Positions 52,075 through 60,925 of a stretch of DNA of 64,000 bases are shown here, piece by piece (position 1 is the stretch's first letter; each line of letters starts with the position of its first letter). The position numbers were made by a program, and so were the translations under genes. Below the pieces are notes generated by a model that was given only the letters and a program-made list of their open reading frames with translations, made no database searches and had not been told where the DNA came from. The stretch is from an uncultured Eubacterium sp. Lineage in GTDB: Bacteria > Bacillota > Clostridia > Lachnospirales > Lachnospiraceae. The stretch is from contig CAMEWO010000004.1 in the NCBI GenBank assembly GCA_945946665.1, positions 62,001 through 126,000 of the forward strand, read 5' to 3'.

Positions 52075-52122
52075 ACACATTAGATTTTTACAGAAAATAC
52101 TGTAGTTAATGGAGGATGTCAG

Positions 52123-52647
52123 ATGAAAAAGTTAGAAGAATACGTGCGCAGCATTCCGGATTTTCCAGAGGAAGGAATCATATTCAGGGATATTACTTCT
52201 GTAATACAGGATCCTGATGGATTACAGCTTGCCATTGATGGTTTGGATGGTTTAGTTAAAGGTACAGATTATGATGTGGTTGTTGGTCCTGAATCAAGGG
52301 GATTTATATTTGGAGTTCCTGTTGCATACAAGAACCATAAGTCATTTGTTCCAGTAAGAAAGAAAGGGAAACTGCCATGTGAGACTATTTCTCAGGAGTA
52401 TTCTCTTGAGTATGGAACAGCAACCATTGAAATGCATAAAGATGCAATTAAACCGGGACAGAAAGTAGTGATTGTCGATGACCTTATTGCCACTGGTGGA
52501 ACTATAGAGGCTATTATCAAGCTTGTTGAAGCCCTTGGAGGAGAAGTTGTAAAGATAGTATTTCTCATTGAATTACAGGGACTTAACGGCAGAGAGAAGC
52601 TTAAGGGGTATGATGTTGACGCTTTGATAAAGTATGAAGGAAAGTAG
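52123..52647 (+). CDS. apt: Adenine phosphoribosyltransferase
   Basis: A 174-residue Apt, which converts adenine and PRPP to AMP. Landmarks are RSIPDFPEEGIIFRDIT, VVGPESRGFIFG, the flexible loop RKKGKLPC, and the PRPP motif VVIVDDLIATGGT near residue 113. It is followed by deoD, so the two make a purine-salvage pair. TGGAGGA lies upstream of the ATG. Confidence 0.97.
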   Translation: MKKLEEYVRSIPDFPEEGIIFRDITSVIQDPDGLQLAIDGLDGLVKGTDYDVVVGPESRGFIFGVPVAYKNHKSFVPVRKKGKLPCETISQEYSLEYGTATIEMHKDAIKPGQKVVIVDDLIATGGTIEAIIKLVEALGGEVVKIVFLIELQGLNGREKLKGYDVDALIKYEGK

Positions 52648-52681
52648 AAACAGGACACTTTGAAGAAAGTTGGTGATATGT

Positions 52682-53395
52682 ATGGGAACTCCACATAACA
52701 GTGCGTCTAAAGGAGATATTGCAAAGGTGGTTCTAATGCCTGGTGATCCATTAAGAGCGAAGTACATTGCTTCAGAGTTTTTAAGTGAGGCAGAACTTTT
52801 TAATGAGGTTAGGGGGATGTATGGATACACTGGAACATACAAAGGAAAAAAAGTTTCGGTTATGGGAAGCGGAATGGGAATACCATCAATTGGAATATAC
52901 AGCCACGAACTGTACACCTGTTACGATGTTGATTCAATAATAAGGATTGGTTCTGCAGGCGGATTACAGGATGATCTGGAATTGAATGATGTAGTTATTG
53001 CACAGGGGGCATCAACCAATTCTAATTACGCAGCACAGTTTAATCTTACAGGAAGCATAGCTCCCCTGGCAGATTTTGAACTTCTGATGAAAGCTGTCCA
53101 GTCAGCACAAGAACTTGATGTTAGAATCAGAGTAGGAAATATTCTTTCATCGGATGTTTTTTATAATTCTGATTCTTCATTTAACGACAAATGGAAAAGC
53201 ATGGGAGTACTGGCTGTTGAGATGGAAGCAGCGGGGCTTTATCTTAACGCTGCAAAGCTATCTAAGAAGGCATTGTGTATAACTACCATAAGTGATCATT
53301 TATACAAAAGTGAGCAGTTAAGTCCACAGGATAGGCAGACAGGCTTTAATAATATGATTAATATTGCTCTTGAGACAGCAGCTAAATCGTTATAA
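52682..53395 (+). CDS. deoD: Purine nucleoside phosphorylase DeoD
   Basis: A 237-residue trimeric/hexameric-type PNP that releases purine bases from nucleosides. The N-terminus (MGTPHNSASKGDIAKVVLMP) aligns with the start of DeoD proteins and so fixes ATG 52682; GGTGAT upstream is part of the extended ribosome site. Landmarks are GDPLRAKYIA, RIGSAGGLQ, EMEAAGLY and TISDHLY. It works with apt, which lies 34 bases upstream. Confidence 0.96.
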   Translation: MGTPHNSASKGDIAKVVLMPGDPLRAKYIASEFLSEAELFNEVRGMYGYTGTYKGKKVSVMGSGMGIPSIGIYSHELYTCYDVDSIIRIGSAGGLQDDLELNDVVIAQGASTNSNYAAQFNLTGSIAPLADFELLMKAVQSAQELDVRIRVGNILSSDVFYNSDSSFNDKWKSMGVLAVEMEAAGLYLNAAKLSKKALCITTISDHLYKSEQLSPQDRQTGFNNMINIALETAAKSL

Positions 53396-53414
53396 AACTA
53401 GGAGAATTTTATAA

Positions 53415-55103
53415 ATGGGTCAGAATGGAGTAATACTTCTGCTTGTTTTTCTTGCAGTTGCAATATATGTTTCTGTATCTGAGAGCAAGCGTAGAAAGCA
53501 GAAAATGCTGCAAAGGATAAAAAAAAGCTGGGGAAAGACAGCTGACAGGGATTTAAGACCTGAAGAGCTGGAGAAGATAAGCCACTATGCAACTGATTGC
53601 CATATGGGGGATATTCCATGCAGTGAGAAGGATTATATTGATGATATAACATGGAATGACCTTTCCATGGATTTGGTATATAAGCGGATGAACAGCTGCT
53701 TTTCTTCTGTTGGACAAGAGTATCTGTACAAGATGTTACGGCTTCCATTCAATAATACAGATAAGCTTAAGGAGACTGACAGACTTGCCAGATATTTTGC
53801 AGAAAATGAAAGAGATAGAGATGAAATATTAAAGGTCTTTTACAGTCTCGGATATACTAAAAAGATTTCAACAAGTGACTATGTGGGCCTTCTTCTAGAT
53901 TTAAAGCCGGGAAACAGCATAATTCACTATATTTTTGTGGTTTTAATTATTATTTCATTTGCAGTGACATTCGGAATTAATCCAATGGCAGGAATATTCA
54001 TGATTGTTGCTTCTGTTGCACTGGCGATTATCACATATTATTCCTGCAAAGCAAAGATAGAGCCATATTTCATCTGTATTACACAGGTGGTAAAGATGGT
54101 AAATACCGCAAAAAAGATTAATAAGCTGGGTATAAAGGCTTTGGACAAGTATTGTCAGGAACTTTCAACACTGGTTAATGATATGTCCAGAGCAACAAAA
54201 TATACAGAACTTCTGGCAAGCTCTAATGAAAGTGGTTCCATTGCAGAGATTCTTCTCGATTATATAAGAATGATTACACATGTTGATCTGATAATATTCA
54301 ACAGGTCTGTGAGAATGCTTGGTAATAAGTCAGAAGAGATATACAGTCTTATTGAGATTCTTGGATATATTGAATGTACCATTGCTGTAGCTTCATACCG
54401 GGAAAGCCTGGACTACTGGTGCGTGCCTGAATTTACCAACAGGAAGGATTCACTGATTGTAAAAGATGTTTATCATCCTAATATTACTAATCCAGTTTCT
54501 AATTCTATCAGTGTTTACAAAAATATACTTCTCACAGGCTCCAACGCTTCAGGTAAGTCAACGTTTTTAAAGACCATTGCAATTAATGCTATTCTTTCCC
54601 AGAGCATTGATACAAGTGTTTCAAAGGAATACAGAGCACCTGTTTTCAGAATATATTCGTCAATGTCACTTAAGGACAATCTGGAGGGAAATGACAGCTA
54701 TTATATTGTTGAAATAAAGGCATTAAAAAGAATTCTTGACAGCATAGATTATGATGAAAAACCAGTACTGTGCTTTGTGGATGAAGTACTCAGGGGAACC
54801 AATACGGTTGAGCGTATTGCCGCTTCTTCACAGATATTAAAGAGTATGTGTGGAAGGAGTGTTTTGTGTTTTGCTGCTACACATGACATAGAACTCACAA
54901 GAATTCTGGATAATTATTTTGATAATTATCATTTTGAGGAAGATTTTAATCAGGATGTGGTGTTTAATTATAAACTTCTTAAAGGACCTGCTACTACCAG
55001 AAATGCAATTAAGCTGTTAAAGAGTATTGGTTATGATGATAAAATAATTAAAGCTGCAGATGATACGGCTAATCTGTTCTTACAGACAGGAAACTGGTGT
55101 TAG
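53415..55103 (+). CDS. MutS-like ATPase anchored in the membrane
   Basis: A 562-residue protein. One N-terminal membrane helix (residues ~5-22) and two more at about 170-215 flank a soluble region, and the C-terminus is a MutS-family ATPase with Walker A LLTGSNASGKSTFLKT near residue 373 and Walker B LCFVDEVLRGTNTVERIA. The MutS mismatch-binding domain I (with its Phe-X-Glu) is absent, and no Smr domain follows. It therefore should not start mismatch repair; this MutS-related family is of unknown function. It overlaps no neighbour and lies 20 bases after deoD. Confidence 0.85.
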   Translation: MGQNGVILLLVFLAVAIYVSVSESKRRKQKMLQRIKKSWGKTADRDLRPEELEKISHYATDCHMGDIPCSEKDYIDDITWNDLSMDLVYKRMNSCFSSVGQEYLYKMLRLPFNNTDKLKETDRLARYFAENERDRDEILKVFYSLGYTKKISTSDYVGLLLDLKPGNSIIHYIFVVLIIISFAVTFGINPMAGIFMIVASVALAIITYYSCKAKIEPYFICITQVVKMVNTAKKINKLGIKALDKYCQELSTLVNDMSRATKYTELLASSNESGSIAEILLDYIRMITHVDLIIFNRSVRMLGNKSEEIYSLIEILGYIECTIAVASYRESLDYWCVPEFTNRKDSLIVKDVYHPNITNPVSNSISVYKNILLTGSNASGKSTFLKTIAINAILSQSIDTSVSKEYRAPVFRIYSSMSLKDNLEGNDSYYIVEIKALKRILDSIDYDEKPVLCFVDEVLRGTNTVERIAASSQILKSMCGRSVLCFAATHDIELTRILDNYFDNYHFEEDFNQDVVFNYKLLKGPATTRNAIKLLKSIGYDDKIIKAADDTANLFLQTGNWC

Positions 55104-55113
55104 TATACTGGTG

Positions 55114-55142
55114 TTGAATGTTTTTTATCATTGTGCTACAAT
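55114..55142 (+). promoter_or_regulatory. SigA-type promoter for the small membrane protein and alaS
   Basis: TTGAAT at 55114-55119 and TACAAT at 55137-55142 with a 17-base spacer. Confidence 0.65.
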
Positions 55143-55204
55143 GTGTTCGTTCATAATTTTAGCCAGTAACTTTTACTTATTTATTAAGAAAGGCGAGGAT
55201 TCAT

Positions 55205-55408
55205 ATGGTTGGATTAATGAGTTTATTACTTGGAGAAGTATTGTTTGAAGGAGCAAGATTCGTTATTATGCTCCTGCTTCTCGTTGTTGCTGTGGTTGTT
55301 GGAGGAAAGCTAAAGACAAGATCTGATGCAAAGAAAGCCAGGAAGGCGAAAAAAGCTGAACTCGAAGAGAAGAATATTGAAGGCATGACAGCAACAGACA
55401 ATAATTAA
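55205..55408 (+). CDS. Small membrane protein, 67 residues
   Basis: A 67-residue protein with one hydrophobic helix (FVIMLLLLVVAVVVGG) followed by a basic, Lys/Ala-rich tail (KTRSDAKKARKAKKAELEEK). The family is not recognised; such proteins are frequent upstream of alaS in Lachnospiraceae. GCGAGGA lies upstream of the ATG. alaS starts 25 bases after its stop. Confidence 0.7.
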   Translation: MVGLMSLLLGEVLFEGARFVIMLLLLVVAVVVGGKLKTRSDAKKARKAKKAELEEKNIEGMTATDNN

Positions 55409-55433
55409 TATATTTATTTTGGAGGAAAGAAAA

Positions 55434-58076
55434 GTGCAGTACAGAGGCGTTAACGAGTTAAGAAGACTTTATCTTGATTTCTTTGAAAGCAAGGGACATT
55501 TGAAGATGAAGAGTTTTTCTCTCGTTCCACACAATGACAACAGCTTGTTGATTATTAATTCGGGTATGGCTCCATTAAAGCCATATTTTACAGGGCAGGA
55601 AATTCCACCAAGAAGAAGGGTGACAACATGCCAGAAGTGTATCAGAACAGGTGATATTGAAAATGTTGGTAAAACAGCAAGGCATGGTACATTTTTTGAA
55701 ATGCTCGGTAATTTTTCTTTTGGAGATTATTTTAAGCATGAAGCTATCGCCTGGTCATGGGAATTCTTAACTGAGGTTGTTGGCCTTGATCCAGACAGAT
55801 TGTACCCTTCAATATATGAGGATGATGATGAGGCATTTGAAATCTGGAATAAGGAGATTGGTATTGCACCTGAAAGAATATTCAGATTTGGCAAGGAAGA
55901 TAATTTCTGGGAGCATGGTGCAGGACCTTGTGGACCATGTTCAGAGATATATTATGACCGTGGAGAGAAGTATGGCTGTGGTAAGCCTGGCTGTACAGTA
56001 GGATGTGACTGTGACAGATACATGGAAGTATGGAATAATGTATTTTCACAGTTTAATAATGATGGAAAGGGAAATTATTCAGACCTTATCCAGAAGAACA
56101 TCGATACTGGTATGGGACTTGAACGTCTTGCGGTTGTTGTCCAGGATGTTGATTCTATATTTGATGTTGATACACTTCAGGCACTTCGCAACAAAGTGTG
56201 TGAGATGGCCGGTGTAACTTATAAGAGTGATGAGAAGAAGGATGTCTCAATCCGTGTAATTACAGACCATATCAGATCAGTTACTTTTATGGTTAGTGAC
56301 GGAATAATGCCATCTAATGAGGGAAGAGGATATGTCCTGCGAAGACTGTTAAGAAGAGCAGCAAGACATGGAAGGCTTTTAGGAATTGACGGTAAGTTCT
56401 TATTCAAATTATGTGAGACAGTTATTGAAGGCTCTAAAGATGGTTATCCTGAACTTGAAGAAAAGAAAGAATTTATTATTAAGGTTATCCAGGAAGAAGA
56501 GGATAAGTTTAATAAGACCATAGATCAGGGATTAAGCATTCTTGCTGATATGGAAGGAAAGCTTTCATCAACAGGTGAGAAGACATTGTCTGGTGAAGAT
56601 GCATTTAAGCTGTATGACACATACGGATTTCCTATAGATCTTACAAAGGAAATTCTGGAAGAAAAGAATATTGCAGTTGATGAGGAAGGTTTCCTGAAGG
56701 CAATGGAGGAGCAGAGGGTTAAGGCCCGTATGGCAAGAAAGACAACTAATTACATGGGTGCTGACGCAACTGTATATGATGAGATTGATCCTGCTGTGAC
56801 AAGTGCTTTTGTGGGATATGACAAGCTTTCTTTCTCATCAAAGGTCACAGTTCTTACAACAGAAGATGCTGTGGTACAGGCTCTTTCAGAAGGAGATAAC
56901 GGAACAATAATTGTTGACGAGACACCATTCTATGCAACAATGGGTGGACAGGAAGGTGATACTGGTATTATTGAGACAACAGAGGGTGAATTCACTGTCA
57001 GCACAACAATTAAGCTCAAAGGTGGAAAGATAGGTCATGTTGGAAAGCTTACAAGAGGAATGATTAAGGTTGGCGATACTGTTAATCTTCAGGTAGATGC
57101 AGGAAAGAGGGCAGATACATGTAAGAACCACAGTGCAACTCATCTTTTACAGAAGGCTTTGAGAACTGTTCTTGGTAATCATGTTGAGCAGAAAGGTTCC
57201 TTTGTAAATCCAGAAAGATTAAGATTTGACTTTACTCATTTCCAGAGTATGACTAAGGAAGAATTAGAGCAGGTTGAGCAAATTGTCAATGAAAAGATTG
57301 CAGAGAGTATTCCTGTAGATACACAGGTAATGTCTATTGAGGATGCAAAGAAAACGGGAGCAATGGCTCTTTTTGGAGAGAAATATGGTGATACAGTAAG
57401 AGTTGTTTCTATGGGAGACTTCTCTAAGGAATTTTGTGGTGGTACCCATGTTTCCAATACATCTAATATCAGATTATTTAAGATTGTTTCAGAGTCAGGT
57501 GTTGCGGCCGGAGTAAGAAGAATTGAGGCTCTTACAGATGCAGGCGTTATGAAGTACTATGCTTCTTTAGAAGAGTTAGTACATGAGGCGTCTGAAGCTG
57601 CCAGAACAGAAAGTGTACAGCTTGTCAGAAGAATCCAGGCTATGAATGATGAGATTAAAGCACTTTCAAGTGAGAATGAAAAGCTTAAGGCAGAACTTGC
57701 AAATAATGCATTAGGTGATGTTAGGGATGATATTCAGGATGTCAAAGGCGTTTCATTAATTGCAACTAAGGTTGATAATGTTGACATGAATGAACTCCGT
57801 AATCTTGGTGACAAGCTTAAGAGTGAAATTGGTTCAGGAGTTGTTCTCATTGTAAGTGCACAGGGAAGTGATAAAGTTAATATGATTGCTATGGCAACAG
57901 ATGATGCTATTGTCAAAGGAGCCCATGCTGGTAATCTTATTAAATCACTTGCAGGTCTTGTCGGTGGTGGCGGTGGTGGCCGTCCTAATATGGCTCAGGC
58001 AGGAGGAAAGAATCCTTCGGGAATAGACCAGTTGATTGCCAAGGCACCTGAAGCCCTTGCTGAACAGATTAAATAA
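55434..58076 (+). CDS. alaS: Alanyl-tRNA synthetase
   Basis: An 880-residue AlaRS: class II catalytic core at residues ~1-250 (LVPHNDNSLLIINSGMAPLK, EMLGNFSFGDYF), tRNA-recognition domain, editing domain with the zinc ligands HSATHLL near residue 565 and CGGTHV near 666, and the C-terminal Gly-rich segment (GGGGGRPNMAQAGGK). The start is GTG 55434, set by TTGGAGGA at 55419-55426; reading from TTG 55419 would start inside that site. I see no T-box leader. No motif is missing. Confidence 0.97.
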   Translation: MQYRGVNELRRLYLDFFESKGHLKMKSFSLVPHNDNSLLIINSGMAPLKPYFTGQEIPPRRRVTTCQKCIRTGDIENVGKTARHGTFFEMLGNFSFGDYFKHEAIAWSWEFLTEVVGLDPDRLYPSIYEDDDEAFEIWNKEIGIAPERIFRFGKEDNFWEHGAGPCGPCSEIYYDRGEKYGCGKPGCTVGCDCDRYMEVWNNVFSQFNNDGKGNYSDLIQKNIDTGMGLERLAVVVQDVDSIFDVDTLQALRNKVCEMAGVTYKSDEKKDVSIRVITDHIRSVTFMVSDGIMPSNEGRGYVLRRLLRRAARHGRLLGIDGKFLFKLCETVIEGSKDGYPELEEKKEFIIKVIQEEEDKFNKTIDQGLSILADMEGKLSSTGEKTLSGEDAFKLYDTYGFPIDLTKEILEEKNIAVDEEGFLKAMEEQRVKARMARKTTNYMGADATVYDEIDPAVTSAFVGYDKLSFSSKVTVLTTEDAVVQALSEGDNGTIIVDETPFYATMGGQEGDTGIIETTEGEFTVSTTIKLKGGKIGHVGKLTRGMIKVGDTVNLQVDAGKRADTCKNHSATHLLQKALRTVLGNHVEQKGSFVNPERLRFDFTHFQSMTKEELEQVEQIVNEKIAESIPVDTQVMSIEDAKKTGAMALFGEKYGDTVRVVSMGDFSKEFCGGTHVSNTSNIRLFKIVSESGVAAGVRRIEALTDAGVMKYYASLEELVHEASEAARTESVQLVRRIQAMNDEIKALSSENEKLKAELANNALGDVRDDIQDVKGVSLIATKVDNVDMNELRNLGDKLKSEIGSGVVLIVSAQGSDKVNMIAMATDDAIVKGAHAGNLIKSLAGLVGGGGGGRPNMAQAGGKNPSGIDQLIAKAPEALAEQIK

Positions 58077-58085
58077 AATTTTGTG

Positions 58086-58113
58086 TTGACGAATTATTTT
58101 TATATGTTATAAT
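58086..58113 (+). promoter_or_regulatory. SigA-type promoter for rpsU
   Basis: TTGACG at 58086-58091 and TATAAT at 58108-58113 with a 16-base spacer. Confidence 0.7.
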
Positions 58114-58118
58114 ATCTT

Positions 58119-58162
58119 TTGTGCGATTAGTTAATGCCCTATATATGTATTGCTCAGCACAA
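58119..58162 (+). other. Stem at the 5' end of the rpsU leader
   Basis: TTGTGC (58119-58124) and GCACAA (58157-58162) are perfect complements. The expected start point is near 58120, so the stem would close off the first ~40 bases of the leader. Confidence 0.4.
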
Positions 58163-58191
58163 TTTGCAACAGAAGGGTGGTCAGGAAAAGT

Positions 58192-58368
58192 ATGTCAAAT
58201 GTCATCGTTAAAGAGAACGAGTCTTTAGATAGTGCCTTAAGAAGATTTAAGAGAAACTGTGCTAAGGCAGGCATTCAGCAGGAAATTCGTAAAAGAGAAC
58301 ATTACGAAAAGCCAAGCGTAAGACGTAAAAAGAAGTCAGAAGCTGCTAGAAAACGTAAGTTCAACTAA
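58192..58368 (+). CDS. rpsU: 30S ribosomal protein S21
   Basis: A 58-residue S21: [20 protein letters not shown], then [20 protein letters not shown] and a basic tail. Part of the 30S subunit, near the anti-Shine-Dalgarno region. The frame extends to 58150 but homology starts at ATG 58192, with AGGAAA upstream. It has its own promoter and terminator. Confidence 0.97.
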   Translation: MSNVIVKENESLDSALRRFKRNCAKAGIQQEIRKREHYEKPSVRRKKKSEAARKRKFN

Positions 58369-58382
58369 TTTTAATTATTATT

Positions 58383-58412
58383 ACCGGTAGGCTCTTGCCT
58401 GCCGGTTTTTCT
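58383..58412 (+). terminator. rpsU terminator
   Basis: ACCGGTAGGC (58383-58392) pairs with GCCTGCCGGT (58397-58406) with one wobble around loop TCTT, followed by TTTTTC. Confidence 0.9.
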
Positions 58413-58432
58413 TTATATACAGCCTGCAGGCA

Positions 58433-58460
58433 GAATATATTGCAGAAATTTTCATATAAT
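58433..58460 (+). promoter_or_regulatory. Probable SigE-type promoter for yqfCD
   Basis: GAATATA at 58433-58439 (SigE -35 consensus KMATATT, one mismatch), 13 bases, then CATATAAT at 58453-58460 (consensus CATACANT, one mismatch). Reading TATAAT as a SigA box leaves no -35 element at a normal distance. In B. subtilis yqfC and yqfD belong to the SigE regulon. Confidence 0.55.
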
Positions 58461-58491
58461 TAAACAGCTAAATCTAGTTTTGGGAGTCCGT

Positions 58492-58719
58492 ATGAATAAG
58501 TCTACCGATTGCGCAATTATTACAATAGTTGGTAATTCAATGACCTGTATAGAGAATTTCCGGGCAATAACCTATTATGATAATGATGAACTAAAGATAA
58601 ATACATACAAAGGCTCTGTGGATATTAAGGGAAAGAATCTCTGCATATATTATTACGATGATGAGGAAATACTAATTAAAGGATGTATTAGCAGCATATT
58701 AATGGATGATTCTGTATGA
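58492..58719 (+). CDS. yqfC: YabP/YqfC family sporulation protein
   Basis: A 75-residue YabP/YqfC-type protein (VGNSMTCIENFRAITYYDND, then YKGSVDIKGKNLCIYYYDDEEILIKG). Such proteins are small beta-rich sporulation factors. The start is ATG 58492 with GGGAG five bases before it. The stop overlaps the start of yqfD (ATGA). The order yqfC-yqfD-phoH-ybeY is the standard one in spore-forming Firmicutes. Confidence 0.9.
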   Translation: MNKSTDCAIITIVGNSMTCIENFRAITYYDNDELKINTYKGSVDIKGKNLCIYYYDDEEILIKGCISSILMDDSV

Positions 58720-59909
58720 AACGTGAATCCTTTCCTCTAATATTTAATATTCTTACTATATGCATCACTGGTGAATCAAGGGAAAGATTTTTAAATCTTT
58801 GCAGAAATAAAGAGATTTATCTTTGGGATATTAAGATTAATGATAATAATATTGTATGCAGAATAAAAAGAAATGAATTCAGGAAAATCCGCCCGGTATG
58901 CAGAACCACAGGCTGCAAAGTCTATATTACCAGAAAATATGGCTTAAAATACCTTGCATTTAAGTATAGAAAGCATTACTCATTTGCAATTGGAATTATT
59001 ACAGCGTTTTTAATAGTAAAGGGAATTAATAATTATGTCTGGGATATTTCTTTCCAGGGAAACAGTATATATTCAGACCAGTATATTTATAATTATCTTT
59101 GCAGTATAGGCATTGATTCAGGGATTAAAACCAGTGAAATTGACTGTGAATGGCTGGAACATAAAATCAGGGAGGATTTTTCTGAAGTTACATGGGTAAG
59201 TGTATCTAAAAAAGGAACCAGGGTTATTATATGCTTCAAAGAAAATGATGGTGTTGTTATTCAGGATGAGGATGAACATCAGGGGGATATATATGCAACA
59301 GATGATGGTGAAATTATCTCTATAATAACAAGAAAAGGGACACCTATGGTAAAGAAAGGAGATAGTGTTTCTAAAGACCAGATACTGGTGTCAGGACATG
59401 TGGTAGTTAATGATGCATATGGCGAGGAAGTATGCAGTATGGATGTACAGCCTGATGCAGATATTCTGATTAAGATGAAGTTAGAGTATTGTGATACGGT
59501 ATATAGAGACTATAGGTGCAAAGAATATACAGGAAAGACAAAATCATCAATTGTTATTGATGCATTTGGAAAAGAAATTAACATACTAAACTGGAATTTA
59601 GATGAAAATTCATGGGACAGCTTATGTGAAGAGAAAGAAATCAGACTGTTTAATAAAATCTCACTTCCTGTTAAGTATAATATTATTAAGTATAACCAGT
59701 ATGATAATGTGGATTATGCTTACACTGATGAAAAAATGGAGGAGATTCTTACAGAAAGATTTGATTCTTATATAAAAAATCTTCAAAATAGTGTACAAAT
59801 ACTTGATAAAGATGTTAAAATTGTGAGGGGAGATGGTTTGTTTGAAATGAGGGGCAGCCTGGAAATTATTTCTCCTGCTTTCCATTACGGAGAATATGAT
59901 AGAAATTGA
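58716..59909 (+). CDS. yqfD: Sporulation protein YqfD
   Basis: A 397-residue YqfD: a short cytoplasmic N-terminus (KIRPVCRTTGCKVYITRKYG), one membrane helix (~residues 90-107), and a large outside region made of POTRA-like and barrel domains (ISFQGNSIYSDQYIYNYLCS, then DDGEIISIITRKGTPMVKKG). Its role in sporulation is not defined. It overlaps yqfC by four bases. Confidence 0.92.
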   Translation: MKRESFPLIFNILTICITGESRERFLNLCRNKEIYLWDIKINDNNIVCRIKRNEFRKIRPVCRTTGCKVYITRKYGLKYLAFKYRKHYSFAIGIITAFLIVKGINNYVWDISFQGNSIYSDQYIYNYLCSIGIDSGIKTSEIDCEWLEHKIREDFSEVTWVSVSKKGTRVIICFKENDGVVIQDEDEHQGDIYATDDGEIISIITRKGTPMVKKGDSVSKDQILVSGHVVVNDAYGEEVCSMDVQPDADILIKMKLEYCDTVYRDYRCKEYTGKTKSSIVIDAFGKEINILNWNLDENSWDSLCEEKEIRLFNKISLPVKYNIIKYNQYDNVDYAYTDEKMEEILTERFDSYIKNLQNSVQILDKDVKIVRGDGLFEMRGSLEIISPAFHYGEYDRN

Positions 59910-59917
59910 GGATGAAA

Positions 59918-60925
59918 ATGAGTGTAGTTGAAAAAATTATTGATATGCCTGCAGATATCAGCACAAGCGTGTTTGGACAGAGGGATGAATATGTCAAGAA
60001 AATAGAGAGAACTCTGAAGGTGACTATTATTGCCAGAAATTCTGATATTAAAGTTATTGGAGACAGCAAAGGTGTCGAGCATGCAGTAAAGGTTTTAAAT
60101 AACCTGTCTCTTCTTGCCCGAAGAGGTAATGTTATTCAGGAACAGAATGTGGACTATGCCCTTTCTCTTACCATGGAGGAAAAGGAAGATGCTGTGCTTG
60201 AAATTGATGAAGATATAATATGCAAAACTATTAGTGGAAAACCTATTAAACCTAAAACACTTGGACAGAAGTATTATGTAGACCAGATTAGGGAAAAGAT
60301 GATTGTTTTCGGGCTGGGACCAGCCGGAACTGGTAAGACATATCTGGCCATGGCTATGGCAATCAATGCTTTTAAGAATAATGATGTGAACAGAATTATA
60401 TTAACAAGACCTGCCATTGAAGCAGGGGAAAAACTGGGATTTCTGCCGGGAGATCTTCAAAGCAAGGTAGATCCCTATCTGAGACCATTATATGATGCTC
60501 TGTATCAGATAATGGGAGCAGAAAGTTTTGCGGCAAACATGGAAAAGGGATTAATTGAGGTGGCTCCTCTGGCATACATGAGAGGACGTACACTTGATAA
60601 TGCTTTTATAATTCTTGATGAGGCACAGAACACAACACCTGCCCAGATGAAGATGTTTCTAACAAGAATCGGCTTTGGATCTAAAGTTATTATAACAGGA
60701 GATGTAACACAGAAGGATCTTCCTGCTGGAACAGTTTCAGGTCTTGATGTTGCAATGAAAGTACTTTCCAGAGTTGATGAGATTGGATTTGTAAAGCTGA
60801 CTAACAAAGATGTTGTAAGACATCCTTTAGTACAGAAAATAGTCAAAGCTTATGAGGAGTACGAAGCAAGTAAAAGCAGAAAATCAGATAGTAAGAGGAA
60901 TAACAGAAATGACAGTAAACATTGA
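59918..60925 (+). CDS. phoH: PhoH family ATPase
   Basis: A 335-residue PhoH/YqfZ-like ATPase. A short N-terminal KH-like domain precedes the P-loop domain with Walker A GLGPAGTGKTYLAMAMA near residue 132 and Walker B AFIILDEAQNTTPAQMKMF. LTRPAIEAGEKLGFLPGDL is the family signature. It is linked by position to the RNase YbeY and is probably involved in RNA metabolism. GAGG at 59908-59911 favours ATG 59918 over ATG 59912. The 3' end overlaps ybeY by 17 bases. Confidence 0.95.
   Translation: MSVVEKIIDMPADISTSVFGQRDEYVKKIERTLKVTIIARNSDIKVIGDSKGVEHAVKVLNNLSLLARRGNVIQEQNVDYALSLTMEEKEDAVLEIDEDIICKTISGKPIKPKTLGQKYYVDQIREKMIVFGLGPAGTGKTYLAMAMAINAFKNNDVNRIILTRPAIEAGEKLGFLPGDLQSKVDPYLRPLYDALYQIMGAESFAANMEKGLIEVAPLAYMRGRTLDNAFIILDEAQNTTPAQMKMFLTRIGFGSKVIITGDVTQKDLPAGTVSGLDVAMKVLSRVDEIGFVKLTNKDVVRHPLVQKIVKAYEEYEASKSRKSDSKRNNRNDSKH

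Noticed and set aside
51515-52078. Minus-strand open frame of 187 codons over the 3' part of spoIVA
   Set aside because: Antisense shadow of spoIVA; low-complexity Ile/Ser/Phe translation.
55104-55433. T-box leader for alaS
   Set aside because: No T-box sequence or terminator/antiterminator pair is seen; the space holds a promoter and a small gene.
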